The notes: generated from the sequence alone by a model not told the origin. Positions 27,600 through 36,982 are shown, counted from the first letter of the stretch. The stretch: DNA of 64,000 bases from Gammaproteobacteria bacterium (GCA_013151035.1 JAADJB010000024.1:1-64000), one strand, 5' to 3'. Made by a program: numbers and translations.

Positions 27600-27686
27600 T
27601 TTTACTTTTATAGCCTTACCGTACCAAGGTGAGGTATTCTAGACTATATGTAGACTTCGGTAACAATAAAGGAAACCCATACTACT

Positions 27687-29147
27687 ATGCAATATAAAGA
27701 TTTGCGTGACTTCCTGAAAAAACTGGAGGAATCCGGACAATTAAAACGGATTCAAACCGAGGTCGATCCCTATCTGGAGATTACTGAAATAAGTGACCGT
27801 GTACTCAGAAACCAGGGGCCAGCTCTATTATTTGAGAATCCAAAGGGCTCCTCCATCCCCATCCTAACCAATTTATTTGGCACCCCTGAACGCGTTGCCA
27901 TGGGTATGGGCCAGGACTCAGTGCTGGCCCTGCGTGAGGTTGGTAACACCCTTGCCATGCTGAAATCACCCGATGCACCCAAAGGTATCAAAGATGCCTG
28001 GGAGAAACTACCCATATTTAAACAGGTATTAAATATGGCACCGAAACAGGTACGCAAGGCACCTTGTAGAGAAAATATCATCGAAGGCGATGCCGTTGAT
28101 CTCTCTATCTTCCCAATACAAACCTGCTGGCCCGAGGATGCTGCCCCCCTGATCACCTGGCCACTGGTCGTGACCAAAGGCCCCAATCAAGATCGTCAAA
28201 ATATGGGGATTTATCGGCAACAGGTCATTGGTAAAAACCGTGTCATTATGCGCTGGCTTGCACACCGGGGAGGTGCTCTTGATTACCGCGAGTGGTGTGA
28301 AAAATATCCTGACAAACCCTTCCCGGTGGCTGTTGCCCTGGGAGCTGATCCCGCCAGTATCCTTGCCGCTGTCACCCCGGTGCCTGATAACTTGTCAGAA
28401 TATGCCTTTGCTGGCTTGTTACGAGGATCAAAGACCGAGGTCATTGCCTGTACCGAAGCAGAATTACTGGTTCCGGCACAGAGCGAGATTATACTGGAAG
28501 GACATATCTACCCCGATGATGTTGCAAAAGAGGGCCCCTTTGGTGACCACACCGGTTATTACAACGAGGTAGAGACATTCCCAGTATTCACTGTGGAACG
28601 CATCACTCACCGCAATCAGCCCATTTATCATAGCACCTATACCGGCCGCCCACCCGATGAGCCTGCGGTACTCGGCGCTGCACTCAATGAGGTCTTTATC
28701 CCCATTTTGCAAAAACAATTTCCCGAGATTGTCGATTTTTATCTACCACCTGAGGGTTGTTCCTATCGCATGGCCTGCGTCAGTATCAACAAACAATATG
28801 CCGGACATGCCAAACGCATCATGTTTGGTATATGGTCCTTCCTGCGCCAGTTTATGTATACCAAGTTTGTCATCATCACCGATGCCGACGTTAATGTCCG
28901 CGACTGGAACGATGTCATCTGGGCGATGACCACCCGCATGGACCCCGAACGCGATACCGTCATCCTGTCAAATACCCCGATTGATTACCTGGATTTTGCC
29001 TCCCCGGTATCCGGTCTCGGTGGCAAGATCGGTTTTGATGCCACCAACAAACTGCCCGGCGAGACTCAACGTGAATGGGGGCGACCCATCCAGATGGATA
29101 CCTGCGTTAAAGAAAAAATAGATGCTCTGTGGGATGAATTATTCTGA
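27687..29147 (+). CDS. ubiD: UbiD 3-octaprenyl-4-hydroxybenzoate decarboxylase
   Basis: Decarboxylates the ubiquinone precursor with prenylated FMN as cofactor; the cofactor is made by UbiX (encoded at 41.8 kb). The 486 residues start [20 protein letters not shown], contain [11 protein letters not shown] with the metal/cofactor site, the [10 protein letters not shown] stretch and the C-terminal [17 protein letters not shown]. Length and sequence match proteobacterial UbiD. A GGAAA ribosome-binding site precedes it. It is followed by an iron-sulphur flavin reductase, a common neighbour. Confidence 0.96.
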   Translation: MQYKDLRDFLKKLEESGQLKRIQTEVDPYLEITEISDRVLRNQGPALLFENPKGSSIPILTNLFGTPERVAMGMGQDSVLALREVGNTLAMLKSPDAPKGIKDAWEKLPIFKQVLNMAPKQVRKAPCRENIIEGDAVDLSIFPIQTCWPEDAAPLITWPLVVTKGPNQDRQNMGIYRQQVIGKNRVIMRWLAHRGGALDYREWCEKYPDKPFPVAVALGADPASILAAVTPVPDNLSEYAFAGLLRGSKTEVIACTEAELLVPAQSEIILEGHIYPDDVAKEGPFGDHTGYYNEVETFPVFTVERITHRNQPIYHSTYTGRPPDEPAVLGAALNEVFIPILQKQFPEIVDFYLPPEGCSYRMACVSINKQYAGHAKRIMFGIWSFLRQFMYTKFVIITDADVNVRDWNDVIWAMTTRMDPERDTVILSNTPIDYLDFASPVSGLGGKIGFDATNKLPGETQREWGRPIQMDTCVKEKIDALWDELF

Positions 29148-29252
29148 GCGCCCTTAAGTACCCTTAATCTTTTCGGGGTATACCTTTAACAAGATGCATA
29201 ATTCAGCGATAATCACCTGTTCTTGCCAGGATACGGATAGAAACAAACCCTA

Positions 29253-30263
29253 ATGACATACAACATAAAAATACAACCCAGCGGACATGAATTTACTACC
29301 GAGGAGGATGAGAGCGTACTGGATGCAGCACTTCGTCAGGGCATCAACCTGCCATACGGTTGTCGTAGTGGCGAATGTGGTGCCTGTCAGGGACTGTTAC
29401 TCAGCGGTAAGATTTATGGTCAGGATGAGAATGAACTCTCCGATGGTAGCGTGCTGTTCTGTCAGGCCCAACCCGCCTCTGATCTCACCATCAAGATTCA
29501 GGAGGTTGATGAGACGCGAGATATACTCATCAAGAAATACCCCTGCCGCATTGAAATACTGGAAAAACTAAGCCACGATGTGATGCGAGTAAAATTAAAG
29601 ATCCCGGAAATGGAACGTATGCAGTTTCTTGCCGGGCAATATATCAATATCCTGCTGGATAATGATAACCCACGCAGTTTTTCTATTGCCAATGCCCCAC
29701 ATGATGATGAATACATCGAATTACACATTCGTGAGATCCCAGGTGGTAAATTAACCCATCAGATATTCCACGACATGCACCGTAAAGACATGCTACGCAT
29801 CGAAGGTCCTTTGGGTTCCTTCTTTATCCGTGAAGACTCACAACGCCCGCTATTGCTGATTGGCGGTGGCACTGGCTTTGCTCCACTCAAGGGCATGCTC
29901 GAACACTGTTTTCGTACCGGATTAAAACAACCCATACACCTGTTCTGGGGCGCACACGGTGAGCAGGATCTATATCTGAACAAACTACCGCAGCAGTGGG
30001 CGAAGGAATATAAGCACTTTGAATACACCCCCGTCCTGTCGGGTGCCGACGATGATGGCTCATGGTCAGGCAAGAAAGGTCTGGTAACCCATCTTGTGGT
30101 AGCAAAATACCCTGATCTCAGTGGCTTTGATATCTACATGAGTGGCGCACCGGATATGATCCATAGCGCCGTAGAGTTATTCGAAAAACATGGTGCACAG
30201 AAAGAACGCTTTTTTAGTGATGCCTTTGAGTTTAGTGCGAAGCCGAAAAAAACCAATACATAA
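29253..30263 (+). CDS. 2Fe-2S/FAD oxidoreductase (CDP-6-deoxyglucoseen reductase-like)
   Basis: Electron-transfer flavoprotein of 336 residues. N-terminal plant-type ferredoxin domain (cysteines in GCRSGECGACQG and FCQAQP). Then the FAD-binding domain of the ferredoxin-NADP reductase superfamily (GQYINILLDNDNPRSFSIAN) and an NAD-binding domain (LLLIGGGTGFAPLKGML, and C-terminal DIYMSGAPDMIHSAVELF). Databases usually label this architecture CDP-6-deoxy-delta-3,4-glucoseen reductase (AscD). Next to ubiD, a role in supplying electrons to ubiquinone hydroxylation or another monooxygenase is more plausible than deoxysugar synthesis. No deoxysugar genes are present. Confidence 0.85.
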   Translation: MTYNIKIQPSGHEFTTEEDESVLDAALRQGINLPYGCRSGECGACQGLLLSGKIYGQDENELSDGSVLFCQAQPASDLTIKIQEVDETRDILIKKYPCRIEILEKLSHDVMRVKLKIPEMERMQFLAGQYINILLDNDNPRSFSIANAPHDDEYIELHIREIPGGKLTHQIFHDMHRKDMLRIEGPLGSFFIREDSQRPLLLIGGGTGFAPLKGMLEHCFRTGLKQPIHLFWGAHGEQDLYLNKLPQQWAKEYKHFEYTPVLSGADDDGSWSGKKGLVTHLVVAKYPDLSGFDIYMSGAPDMIHSAVELFEKHGAQKERFFSDAFEFSAKPKKTNT

Positions 30264-30282
30264 AAAGCTTCATTACTATCCC

Positions 30283-30316
30283 GTTAACTCAAGAGACAGG
30301 AATTGCACTTCTCTAT
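30283..30316. repeat. family A element, copy 4 (one outer arm only)
   Basis: GTTAACTCAAGAGACAGG followed by AATTGCACTTCTCTAT matches the left end of copy 2. The rest of the palindrome is missing. The stop codon of the DUF748 gene lies inside this fragment. With copy 5 it brackets that gene in inverted orientation. Confidence 0.75.
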
Positions 30317-32148
30317 AGACTAATATCCACACCTGCAATCGCATCCAGTTTAAACACCGGTTCACACAAGATCAAACGATCAGCCGTAATGCCTTTTTTA
30401 AGCAAATGATGCTTAATAGACTCAGCACGTTGTTCTGCCAACCCCAGTAACTTCATCTTGAGCATATTATCCAACTCAAGTGGGCTCTCGCTATCTTCAG
30501 GTTCTTTTTTATAACCTGGATCTAACAGAAGAAGATCCCCTGCATTACTATAGCCGCAAAGCGTAACATGTAACTGTGAGCGTTCACTTAGCAACTGCGC
30601 CAACTTGCCCACAGATTTTTCAGCAATCTTATCCGACCCCACATCAAATAAAACAGGATCAAACCTCAGAGCAGTCACCAAATCAAACAAACCCTTCGTA
30701 ATAGTAACCAGACCCAACGGTGTATAGTAATTAATAATAACCGAGCTAATAGCGCTGGAAGTCGCCTTGAAAACCGCATCCGACGCATCAAAATCTGGAT
30801 TATTAACATCACCTGTCACTGGTAGCTTTAATTGAATACTGTTGTCACTTTCACGCATAAGATCCAGCGCCGTCGTTAGCGGAAAACCCATCCGCTGATC
30901 TGTTTTTTCAGCAATATCCTGGTCCAGAGCCTTTAGCGTGAGCTGCTTGAAATCCAGATCCAGCAGGCTATCTAAACGACCTTTAATAGATAACAATTTA
31001 ATCTTTGAATTTAATTGACCACTATTAATATGATAACCCAGACTATCTTCCACATAGACATTAAACGGTCTTAAATCAAGGCCATTAATATCTCCCGTAA
31101 GATCAAAACTTAATAAGGGAGCAAATAACTGCACCCCACCTTTCAGTTCAAAAAGGGCATGTTCATCCATTAATAAACGTATCTTTAACGGGCTGCTCTG
31201 CTCAATAGCAGAGCTATCAATATTACTCAGGGAAAATTCTTTAATCTCGGTAGATAGGTTAAATACTTGCTTCAAACTATTATCTGTAAAATGGATCGGA
31301 CGATCTGACATTATTTCCAGCACACCTAAACTCACCTGTAAACCGGATTGATCCATCTCATTACTATCAGCCTTATCATCCGGGGGAAATAACACCCCCA
31401 ATCTTTCCTGCAACTCCCAACGTCCATCTTCATCACGCAGAATATTGGCACCAATACCCGATAACTTGATAGCACTCGCCGCCAACAAATAACCATCGGT
31501 AAAACCAAAATTATCCACCCGCATACGATCCAACTGCACCAGCGAGCGAGCGTTCGATGGATCTGGCAACAACACAAAATTCGTTACATCCAATTGTTTG
31601 ATATTAATTTTATCCAGACCCTGGACATGCACTTGATCAAGTACAACAGAATCTGCAACTACAAAACGTCTATTGTGATTATCGACAAACTCAATATGAC
31701 TTACATCCAGGGAGCCATGCATCGCAACAAAAGACTGGGAAGAGGCATTCGAACCCAGGGCAATACCCCCTTGCCAAATAATTTGATCGGCTATCAAATA
31801 AAAAGATGTCGCCTTCTTTTTATTCCGCAGCCCATCTAGCCTAAACCCTTTTATCTTAACCAGCTTTATAACCGGCATCCGACCCAGAAACGGTTGCCAA
31901 ACCATATCCAGATAAAGCCAGTCAACAGCAAACTCTCTGCCATCAGGGTGCCTTACACGCATCTTGGAAATAGTGATAACCGTATTATCAAAATCAAGGT
32001 CAATCTCAAGATCGCCAATATCAGCTTCCAGGCCTTGACCTTGCAACAATGAAACAGTTGCTATGCGGATTAATGAGGGCGCAATAAAAAATAGACTTGT
32101 GAATAGCAAAGCAGCTATTAGCAATGTCTGTGTAATTCTAGTTAACAA
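30313..32148 (-). CDS. DUF748/AsmA-like envelope protein
   Basis: Protein of 611 residues with one N-terminal membrane anchor (TLLIAALLFTSLFFIAPSLI) and a long periplasmic body. The body alternates short beta strands (TVITISKMRVRHPDGREF, LKIRLLMDEHALFELKG), as in AsmA/DUF748 bridge-like proteins of the cell envelope. The C-terminal part (LVTALRFDPVLFDVGSDK, then a LHVTLCGYSN strand and LAEQRAESIKHHLLKKG) is the characteristic DUF748 end. It probably helps move lipids or assemble the outer membrane; that is inference from the family. The gene is bracketed by family A repeat ends and stands alone. It is convergent with the upstream reductase gene. Confidence 0.78.
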   Translation of the reverse strand: MLTRITQTLLIAALLFTSLFFIAPSLIRIATVSLLQGQGLEADIGDLEIDLDFDNTVITISKMRVRHPDGREFAVDWLYLDMVWQPFLGRMPVIKLVKIKGFRLDGLRNKKKATSFYLIADQIIWQGGIALGSNASSQSFVAMHGSLDVSHIEFVDNHNRRFVVADSVVLDQVHVQGLDKINIKQLDVTNFVLLPDPSNARSLVQLDRMRVDNFGFTDGYLLAASAIKLSGIGANILRDEDGRWELQERLGVLFPPDDKADSNEMDQSGLQVSLGVLEIMSDRPIHFTDNSLKQVFNLSTEIKEFSLSNIDSSAIEQSSPLKIRLLMDEHALFELKGGVQLFAPLLSFDLTGDINGLDLRPFNVYVEDSLGYHINSGQLNSKIKLLSIKGRLDSLLDLDFKQLTLKALDQDIAEKTDQRMGFPLTTALDLMRESDNSIQLKLPVTGDVNNPDFDASDAVFKATSSAISSVIINYYTPLGLVTITKGLFDLVTALRFDPVLFDVGSDKIAEKSVGKLAQLLSERSQLHVTLCGYSNAGDLLLLDPGYKKEPEDSESPLELDNMLKMKLLGLAEQRAESIKHHLLKKGITADRLILCEPVFKLDAIAGVDISL

Positions 32149-32164
32149 AATAAATATGCCTGGT

Positions 32165-32296
32165 CAGTTTGAGACATGAATCACACTTTTCTACCAGAGA
32201 CACGCCGTGAATACATCCCTGTAGGCTCCACGCCCGCGTCCATGCGGGCAAGGGTCTCTGATAGAGAAGCGTAATCCCTGCCTCTTGAGTTAACGG
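32165..32296. repeat. family A palindromic element, copy 5 (about 132 bp, inverted)
   Basis: Full copy in opposite orientation to copies 1-3, between the DUF748 gene and the radical SAM gene. It contains CCCGCGTCCATGCGGG and ends CTGCCTCTTGAGTTAAC. The arms CTTTTCTACCAGAGACAC and GTCTCTGATAGAGAAGC pair imperfectly. Confidence 0.85.
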
Positions 32297-32347
32297 GACA
32301 GCAGTGTGAATATCTCTTTATCATAGCCACCTCATTAAACTGTTATC

Positions 32348-33427
32348 TCAAACCGACTCCAGGCACACTGGCAATCGCCTCGCACCCCAGTCACCCGCCT
32401 GCGCCTCAAACACACCATTCAAAGCTGTTCCACATTGATTACAACAACCTTTATCATCTAATTGCCATTCGCTTAATTCATACCAGTCGCGCCCAATCAA
32501 CATCTGTCCACACTGATGACAATAGGTACTCTCTGCCACCTTGTCATGCACATTACCCACATAGGCATAATGCACCCCGTTATCCAGCGCGATCTGCCTA
32601 CAACGTAATAGCGTCTCTGGCAGTGTCGACACAATATCCCTCATCCGCCAGTCAGGATGAAAGGCAGTAAAATGCATTGGCACATCAGGCCCCAATCGCT
32701 CCACTACCCATTGCGTCATCGCATTAACCTCATCATCCGAATCATTCAAACCTGGTATTAACAAGGTCGTTAACTCCAGCCAGGTATCCGTCTCATGCCG
32801 CACATACTCCAGGATATCCAGCACCGGCTGTAGGTGTCCACCCGTCACCTTGTGATAAAAATCATCGGTAAATGCCTTAAGATCAATGTTGGCTGCATCC
32901 ATCAGCGCAAAGAATTCCTTTGCCGGTTCCTTACAAACATAACCTGCAGTAACGGCCACATTCTTAATCCCTTTATCCCGACAGGCAGCTGCCACATCAA
33001 TCGCATACTCATGGAATATCACTGGATCATTATAGGTATAGGCGACACTACGACAACCCAACTGCACCGCCGCCTGTGCAATTTTTTGTGGCGATGCAGA
33101 ATCCGCCAGGGTATCCACCTCACGCGACTTACTGATATCCCAGTTCTGACAAAACTTACACGCTAGATTACAACCCGCCGTACCAAAGGAGAGTACCGGT
33201 GTCCCCGGCAGGAAATGATTCAGTGGCTTCTTCTCAATAGGATCAACACAAAAACCACTGGAACGCCCATAGGTCTTGAGTACAATCTGCCCACCTTCAT
33301 TGGCACGCACAAAACACAAACCCCGTTGCCCTTCCTTCAATTTACAAAAGCGCGGACACAAATCACACTGCACCCGATCCTTTCCAATCTTATGCCAATA
33401 TTTAGTACCTACCGTATCAGTGTCCAT
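32348..33427 (-). CDS. amrS: AmmeMemoRadiSam system radical SAM enzyme
   Basis: Radical SAM protein of 359 residues with the 4Fe-4S motif CxxxCxxC in GCNLACKFCQNWDIS. Extra cysteine clusters lie at the N-terminus (CDLCPRFCKLKEGQRGLC) and C-terminus (YCHQCGQ, GCCNQCG). The ELTTLLIPGLNDSDDEV and HFTAFHPDWRM stretches are typical of the AmmeMemoRadiSam/PflA-like family. It is transcribed divergently from the MEMO-family gene, 99 bp away. The three genes AmrS, MEMO and AMMECR1 recur together across bacteria and archaea. The substrate is not established to my knowledge. Confidence 0.93.
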   Translation of the reverse strand: MDTDTVGTKYWHKIGKDRVQCDLCPRFCKLKEGQRGLCFVRANEGGQIVLKTYGRSSGFCVDPIEKKPLNHFLPGTPVLSFGTAGCNLACKFCQNWDISKSREVDTLADSASPQKIAQAAVQLGCRSVAYTYNDPVIFHEYAIDVAAACRDKGIKNVAVTAGYVCKEPAKEFFALMDAANIDLKAFTDDFYHKVTGGHLQPVLDILEYVRHETDTWLELTTLLIPGLNDSDDEVNAMTQWVVERLGPDVPMHFTAFHPDWRMRDIVSTLPETLLRCRQIALDNGVHYAYVGNVHDKVAESTYCHQCGQMLIGRDWYELSEWQLDDKGCCNQCGTALNGVFEAQAGDWGARRLPVCLESV

Positions 33428-33526
33428 CAGCCTTTCCTCATTTCATACTACTAACCACGATGACCTCAAGAGACATGGATGGGTGTTCCCTTTGTATTTA
33501 CCCCAACAACAATATAACATAAGTCC

Positions 33527-34312
33527 ATGAGCAAAATTCGCCCACCCGCCGTCGCCAACCAATTCTACCCCGCTAACCCGGAGCAACTGCAACAGGATAT
33601 CAATACCTACTTGCAACAAGCCCGCGCAGTAAAACTTCAACCCAAGGCACTGATTGTTCCCCATGCCGGTTATATCTACTCGGGCCCCATTGCAGCCAGC
33701 GCTTATGTTAGCCTGCAAGATATGCGTAAACGTATTAAAAAAGTGGTGTTACTGGGACCCTCTCATCATATCCCCTTTGCCGGTCTTGCCGTCAGCACTG
33801 CCCATGGCTTTCTAACGCCTCTTGGCACCGTGCCGCTTGATATTGAAGCTATCGCCAAAATCGAATCCATGCCACAGGTTAACTACCTTGATGCCGCACA
33901 TGAACAAGAACATAGCCTCGAGGTACAAGTCCCCTTCTTACAAACCGTACTGGATGATTTTAAATTGATTCCACTGGTAGTCGGTGATGCCGATCAACAA
34001 TCCGTTGCCGAAGTGCTTAATCAACTGTGGGGCGATGAAGAAACTCTTATTATTATCAGCTCGGATCTAAGTCACTATCTGAGTTACGAGCAGGCACAGG
34101 TCATTGATCGCCGAGCATCCGATGCTATAGAAGCACTGCAACCCGAGCTTATCAATCACGATATGGCCTGTGGTCGCAATCCCCTTAATGGTCTACTGGA
34201 ACTACTACACACAAAAAACCTACAGATAAAAACCCTGGATCTACGCAACTCCGGTGATACTGCTGGCAGCAAAGATCGCGTGGTAGGGTATGGTGCCTAT
34301 GCAGCCTACTGA
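33527..34312 (+). CDS. amrB: AmmeMemoRadiSam system protein B (MEMO family)
   Basis: Protein of 261 residues of the MEMO1 family, a fold related to class III extradiol dioxygenases. Candidate metal-binding histidines are in VPHAGYIYSGPIAASAY and LLGPSHHIPFAG; ISSDLSHYLSYEQA is also a family motif. The N-terminus RPPAVANQFYPANPEQLQQD is diagnostic. The gene overlaps the AMMECR1 gene, so the two are translationally coupled. The radical SAM partner is divergent upstream. Confidence 0.94.
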   Translation: MSKIRPPAVANQFYPANPEQLQQDINTYLQQARAVKLQPKALIVPHAGYIYSGPIAASAYVSLQDMRKRIKKVVLLGPSHHIPFAGLAVSTAHGFLTPLGTVPLDIEAIAKIESMPQVNYLDAAHEQEHSLEVQVPFLQTVLDDFKLIPLVVGDADQQSVAEVLNQLWGDEETLIIISSDLSHYLSYEQAQVIDRRASDAIEALQPELINHDMACGRNPLNGLLELLHTKNLQIKTLDLRNSGDTAGSKDRVVGYGAYAAY

Positions 34313-34868
34313 TCTCAGCCAACAAGATCGAGAGACCTTATTACATACCGCCCGAGCCTCTATACAATACGGCCTGCAGCATCACCAACCTGCACCTATT
34401 GAAATTGGCGGCTACAGCAAGACATTACAAACTCATTGCGCCAGCTTTGTAACCTTACAAATCCATCAACAACTACGAGGATGTATCGGTACCCTGGAGG
34501 CCTACCAGCCACTCATCAAGGATGTCTCCAATCATGCCTATGCCGCCGCCTTTCAAGACCCCCGTTTTTCAGCCCTCAGCAAAGAAGAAGAGACACAAAT
34601 CCATATCGACATCTCGGTATTAACACCAGCAGAACTCCTTACCTTTAACTCTGAGGTCGATCTTATCCAGCAAATAAGATCCGGACAGGATGGACTCATC
34701 CTGGAGGAAGGGGCATACAAAGGAACATTCCTGCCCTCGGTATGGGAGAGCCTACCCCAAACAGATATTTTTTTACGTCACCTCAAACAAAAGGCCGGTC
34801 TGTCACCTGACTACTGGAGCAACACCCTACGCGTCTATCGTTACCAAACCATTATGATTGAGGAGTAA
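34290..34868 (+). CDS. amrA: AmmeMemoRadiSam system protein A (AMMECR1 domain)
   Basis: Protein of 192 residues consisting of an AMMECR1 domain. The signature LRGCIGTLEAYQPL is followed by VSNHAYAAAFQDPRFSAL, and ISVLTPAELL and LILEEGAYKGTFLPSVWE occur later. Its start overlaps the end of the MEMO gene by 23 nt (or 14 nt if the second ATG at 34299 is used). The C-terminus overlaps the convergent cation-efflux gene by 17 nt. Human AMMECR1 and MEMO1 are separate proteins with debated functions; here the two are encoded as one unit. Confidence 0.94.
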   Translation: MVPMQPTDLSQQDRETLLHTARASIQYGLQHHQPAPIEIGGYSKTLQTHCASFVTLQIHQQLRGCIGTLEAYQPLIKDVSNHAYAAAFQDPRFSALSKEEETQIHIDISVLTPAELLTFNSEVDLIQQIRSGQDGLILEEGAYKGTFLPSVWESLPQTDIFLRHLKQKAGLSPDYWSNTLRVYRYQTIMIEE

Positions 34869-35481
34869 TAGGTCTCTCAAGTTCAGCACGCGCAGAGGTG
34901 ATAATGCGTAAAGCCGAACGTATCAAAAACACCACCAAAAGAGTCGCTATTATAATATCAGGCCAACCATCACCACTCAACCATACCCCCCCGGCGGCCA
35001 AAAGAACTGACAGATTCACCACAATATCATTGCGTGAACACTCCCACACTGAACTCATATTGATATCCTCATTACGATGTCGCCAGAGAAGAAACAAACA
35101 AGTGCTGTTCGCCAACAAGCCTACGAGACTAAAGATGCCCATCACCTCAAAGACTGGCACACTGGGTACCCATAACTTATAAATAATTTGTCCGGCAATC
35201 AACGCAGCTGCGGAAAAAATAAGCACGCCTTTAAATAGCGCAACCCTGGCCTTAAATATTACCGAACGTGAGATCGCAAACAGGCTCAAGGCATAGGTCA
35301 CTGCATCCCCAAAATAATCCATACTATCTGATAGTAGTGCTGAAGATTGCGCATATAATGCAGCCGTAATAACTACAAAAAACATTAACGCGTTAATAGC
35401 GAGAACAATCCTGAGCGTACTACGCTGGCGCTCTTGTAACCCATTCAATGAGCAACCCTGATTACAACAATCACCCATCAC
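34852..35481 (-). CDS. small cation diffusion facilitator lacking the C-terminal domain
   Basis: Membrane protein of 209 residues with six predicted helices, related to CzcD/CDF metal exporters. The helix 2 site is LLSDSMDYFGDAV (two Asp, as in the family's ADAxHSLxD). The helix 5 site is ECSRNDIVVN, with Cys instead of the usual His. The cytoplasmic C-terminal dimerisation domain of typical CDFs (about 300 residues) is absent, while the N-terminus is cysteine-rich (MMGDCCNQGC). This short form exists in other proteobacteria, so it need not be a truncation. The start overlaps the stop of the upstream hydrolase gene. Confidence 0.8.
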   Translation of the reverse strand: MMGDCCNQGCSLNGLQERQRSTLRIVLAINALMFFVVITAALYAQSSALLSDSMDYFGDAVTYALSLFAISRSVIFKARVALFKGVLIFSAAALIAGQIIYKLWVPSVPVFEVMGIFSLVGLLANSTCLFLLWRHRNEDINMSSVWECSRNDIVVNLSVLLAAGGVWLSGDGWPDIIIATLLVVFLIRSALRIITSARAELERPITPQS

Positions 35482-36272
35482 TAACCCACCAGATGAATAG
35501 ACTCCGGCAAGCGTACCTCCATCGCTATAGGCAGATGATCTGAGGCAAAACCGGTTAGCACCTGCACCTTTTCGACATCCAGTTGATCCGTCACCAGAAT
35601 ATGATCAATATTTCTTTTAGGACTCCAACTCGGATAAGTATGCAAATCATGTACTGATTCCCGCATATCCGTGTGTGACAACAGGTAGTCCATTTCCTTA
35701 CTTCTTGATTTGAAATTCATATCGCCCATCAATATCACATGTTCACACGAATTAATCAGATCTGAGATATAGGCAATCTGTTCCATACGCGCACGTGCAC
35801 CCAAAGCCAGATGCACCACAAAGACATGCAATGAATCACCCTTTTGCCCAAAACGAACATCCAGTAGGTTGCGCCCTGGAATGCGTCCAGGTAACTTGTA
35901 TGCCTTTACCTCTCTGGGCTCAAAGCGACTCATTAATCCCGTCGCATGACGTGCAATCTTGCTGATCTTACGGTTGGTTTGGTCATGCCAGAATGGAAAA
36001 CCGGCACGCTCTGCCAGATACTCGGTGAGATTAACAAAACCACTACGTAAACTTCCCGCATCCACTTCCTGCAAACCCACCACATCATAGGATGCAACAA
36101 TATCTGCAATCCTGTTCAAGTTTTTAAAGCGTTGCTTATGGGGAAACAAATGACGCCAACTCTGCGTAATATAATGTCGGTAACGCGAGGTGCTAATACC
36201 CGCCTGCACGTTATAACTCAATAATCGGAGTCGATGCCCGGTATTGGTAAGATCATCTGGTTGAATCGTCAT
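35481..36272 (-). CDS. endonuclease/exonuclease/phosphatase family protein
   Basis: EEP-superfamily hydrolase (DNase I fold) of about 263 residues. Motifs in order: RLLSYNVQAGI (Asn), VVGLQEVDAGS (metal-binding Glu), VHLALGARARMEQ (His), ILMGDMNFKSRS (Asp, Asn) and FASDHLPIAMEVR (Asp-His pair). Substrate could be nucleic acid or a phospholipid; proteins of this type are common and uncharacterised. The frame extends upstream to 36320, but the first residues lack a ribosome-binding site. ATG 36272 is preceded by AGGGA and yields MTIQPDDL. Confidence 0.85.
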   Translation of the reverse strand: MTIQPDDLTNTGHRLRLLSYNVQAGISTSRYRHYITQSWRHLFPHKQRFKNLNRIADIVASYDVVGLQEVDAGSLRSGFVNLTEYLAERAGFPFWHDQTNRKISKIARHATGLMSRFEPREVKAYKLPGRIPGRNLLDVRFGQKGDSLHVFVVHLALGARARMEQIAYISDLINSCEHVILMGDMNFKSRSKEMDYLLSHTDMRESVHDLHTYPSWSPKRNIDHILVTDQLDVEKVQVLTGFASDHLPIAMEVRLPESIHLVG

Positions 36273-36343
36273 ACCCATTCCCTGCCTGACACAAGCGGTT
36301 ATAGTGGTTACAATGAGCACACATTAATAGGGAAAACCTTATC

Positions 36344-36613
36344 ATGCGTGGCATCGTACCTCTGGATCCGATTACAAAAGTTTCTGAAATACACTTTGCA
36401 GTAGTTTATGTACCCAAGCGTAACCGTAAACGCTTTCCTGCCAACTGCATACAACGTTACGCAACAGCCGAAGAAGCACTACAGTCGGCTCAACCCGAGA
36501 ATAAACACTATGCAGCCCGTGTACTCGGCCCTTCAAAATCATCCGAAGGACAAATAATCTTTTATCTGGTTGAATGGCTAAGCGATAGCATCCCGCACCC
36601 GCATCAAACGTGA
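36344..36613 (+). CDS. hypothetical protein, 89 residues
   Basis: Small soluble protein starting MRGIVPLDPITKVSEIHF, preceded by a GGGAAAA stretch. It has a beta-like core (FAVVYVPKRNRKRFPANC, IIFYLVEWLS) and a helical insert with EEALQSAQPENKHY. I do not recognise the family. Its last 36 nt overlap the convergent DUF302 gene, so the two transcripts would be antisense at their 3' ends. Regular codon use and a good start support a real gene. Confidence 0.6.
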   Translation: MRGIVPLDPITKVSEIHFAVVYVPKRNRKRFPANCIQRYATAEEALQSAQPENKHYAARVLGPSKSSEGQIIFYLVEWLSDSIPHPHQT

Positions 36614-36964
36614 ACGCACCTCTTGTGCCAAGGTCTCAATCCCATCCTGTTCGACCAGACCCAATACCGCTGATGGGTCCATAAAGCCAACGATCACATC
36701 ACCATTTTCCTGCTCACGTACAACCACATTACAAGGTAATAATAGACCAATATCAGGATCAGCATTAATGGCCTGATTAGCCAGTGCAGGATTACAGGCA
36801 CCGAGGATACGATAAGGAAGACGATCAATATCCAGTTTCTTCTTTAATGTGGCAGCCACATCAATATCGGTCAGGACACCAAAACCCTCTTTCATCAATT
36901 CCTCAGTCACCTTATCGACGGCATCGGAAAAACTCATTGCTACTGTTACGTTAAAACCATACAT
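36578..36964 (-). CDS. DUF302 domain protein
   Basis: Protein of about 128 residues made of one DUF302 domain: TVAMSFSDAVDKVTEELMKEGFGVLTDID, then LPYRILGACNPALANQAI and IGLLLPCNVVVREQENG. The family is widespread, and the conserved cysteine-containing ACNP and LLPCN motifs are present. Its function is unknown; links to sulphur or redox metabolism have been suggested by context in other genomes. The frame opens at 36997, but ATG 36964 (MYGFNVTV) has the AGGAGA ribosome-binding site. A family B repeat lies directly upstream, shared with the end of purC. Confidence 0.88.
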   Translation of the reverse strand: MYGFNVTVAMSFSDAVDKVTEELMKEGFGVLTDIDVAATLKKKLDIDRLPYRILGACNPALANQAINADPDIGLLLPCNVVVREQENGDVIVGFMDPSAVLGLVEQDGIETLAQEVRSRLMRVRDAIA

Positions 36965-36982
36965 ATTACTCTCCTGTATCGG

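Noticed and set aside
33463-33490. Possible fragment of a family A end (CTCAAGAGACATGGATGG) before the MEMO gene
   Set aside because: Only about a dozen matching bases and no partner arm; it could be chance.
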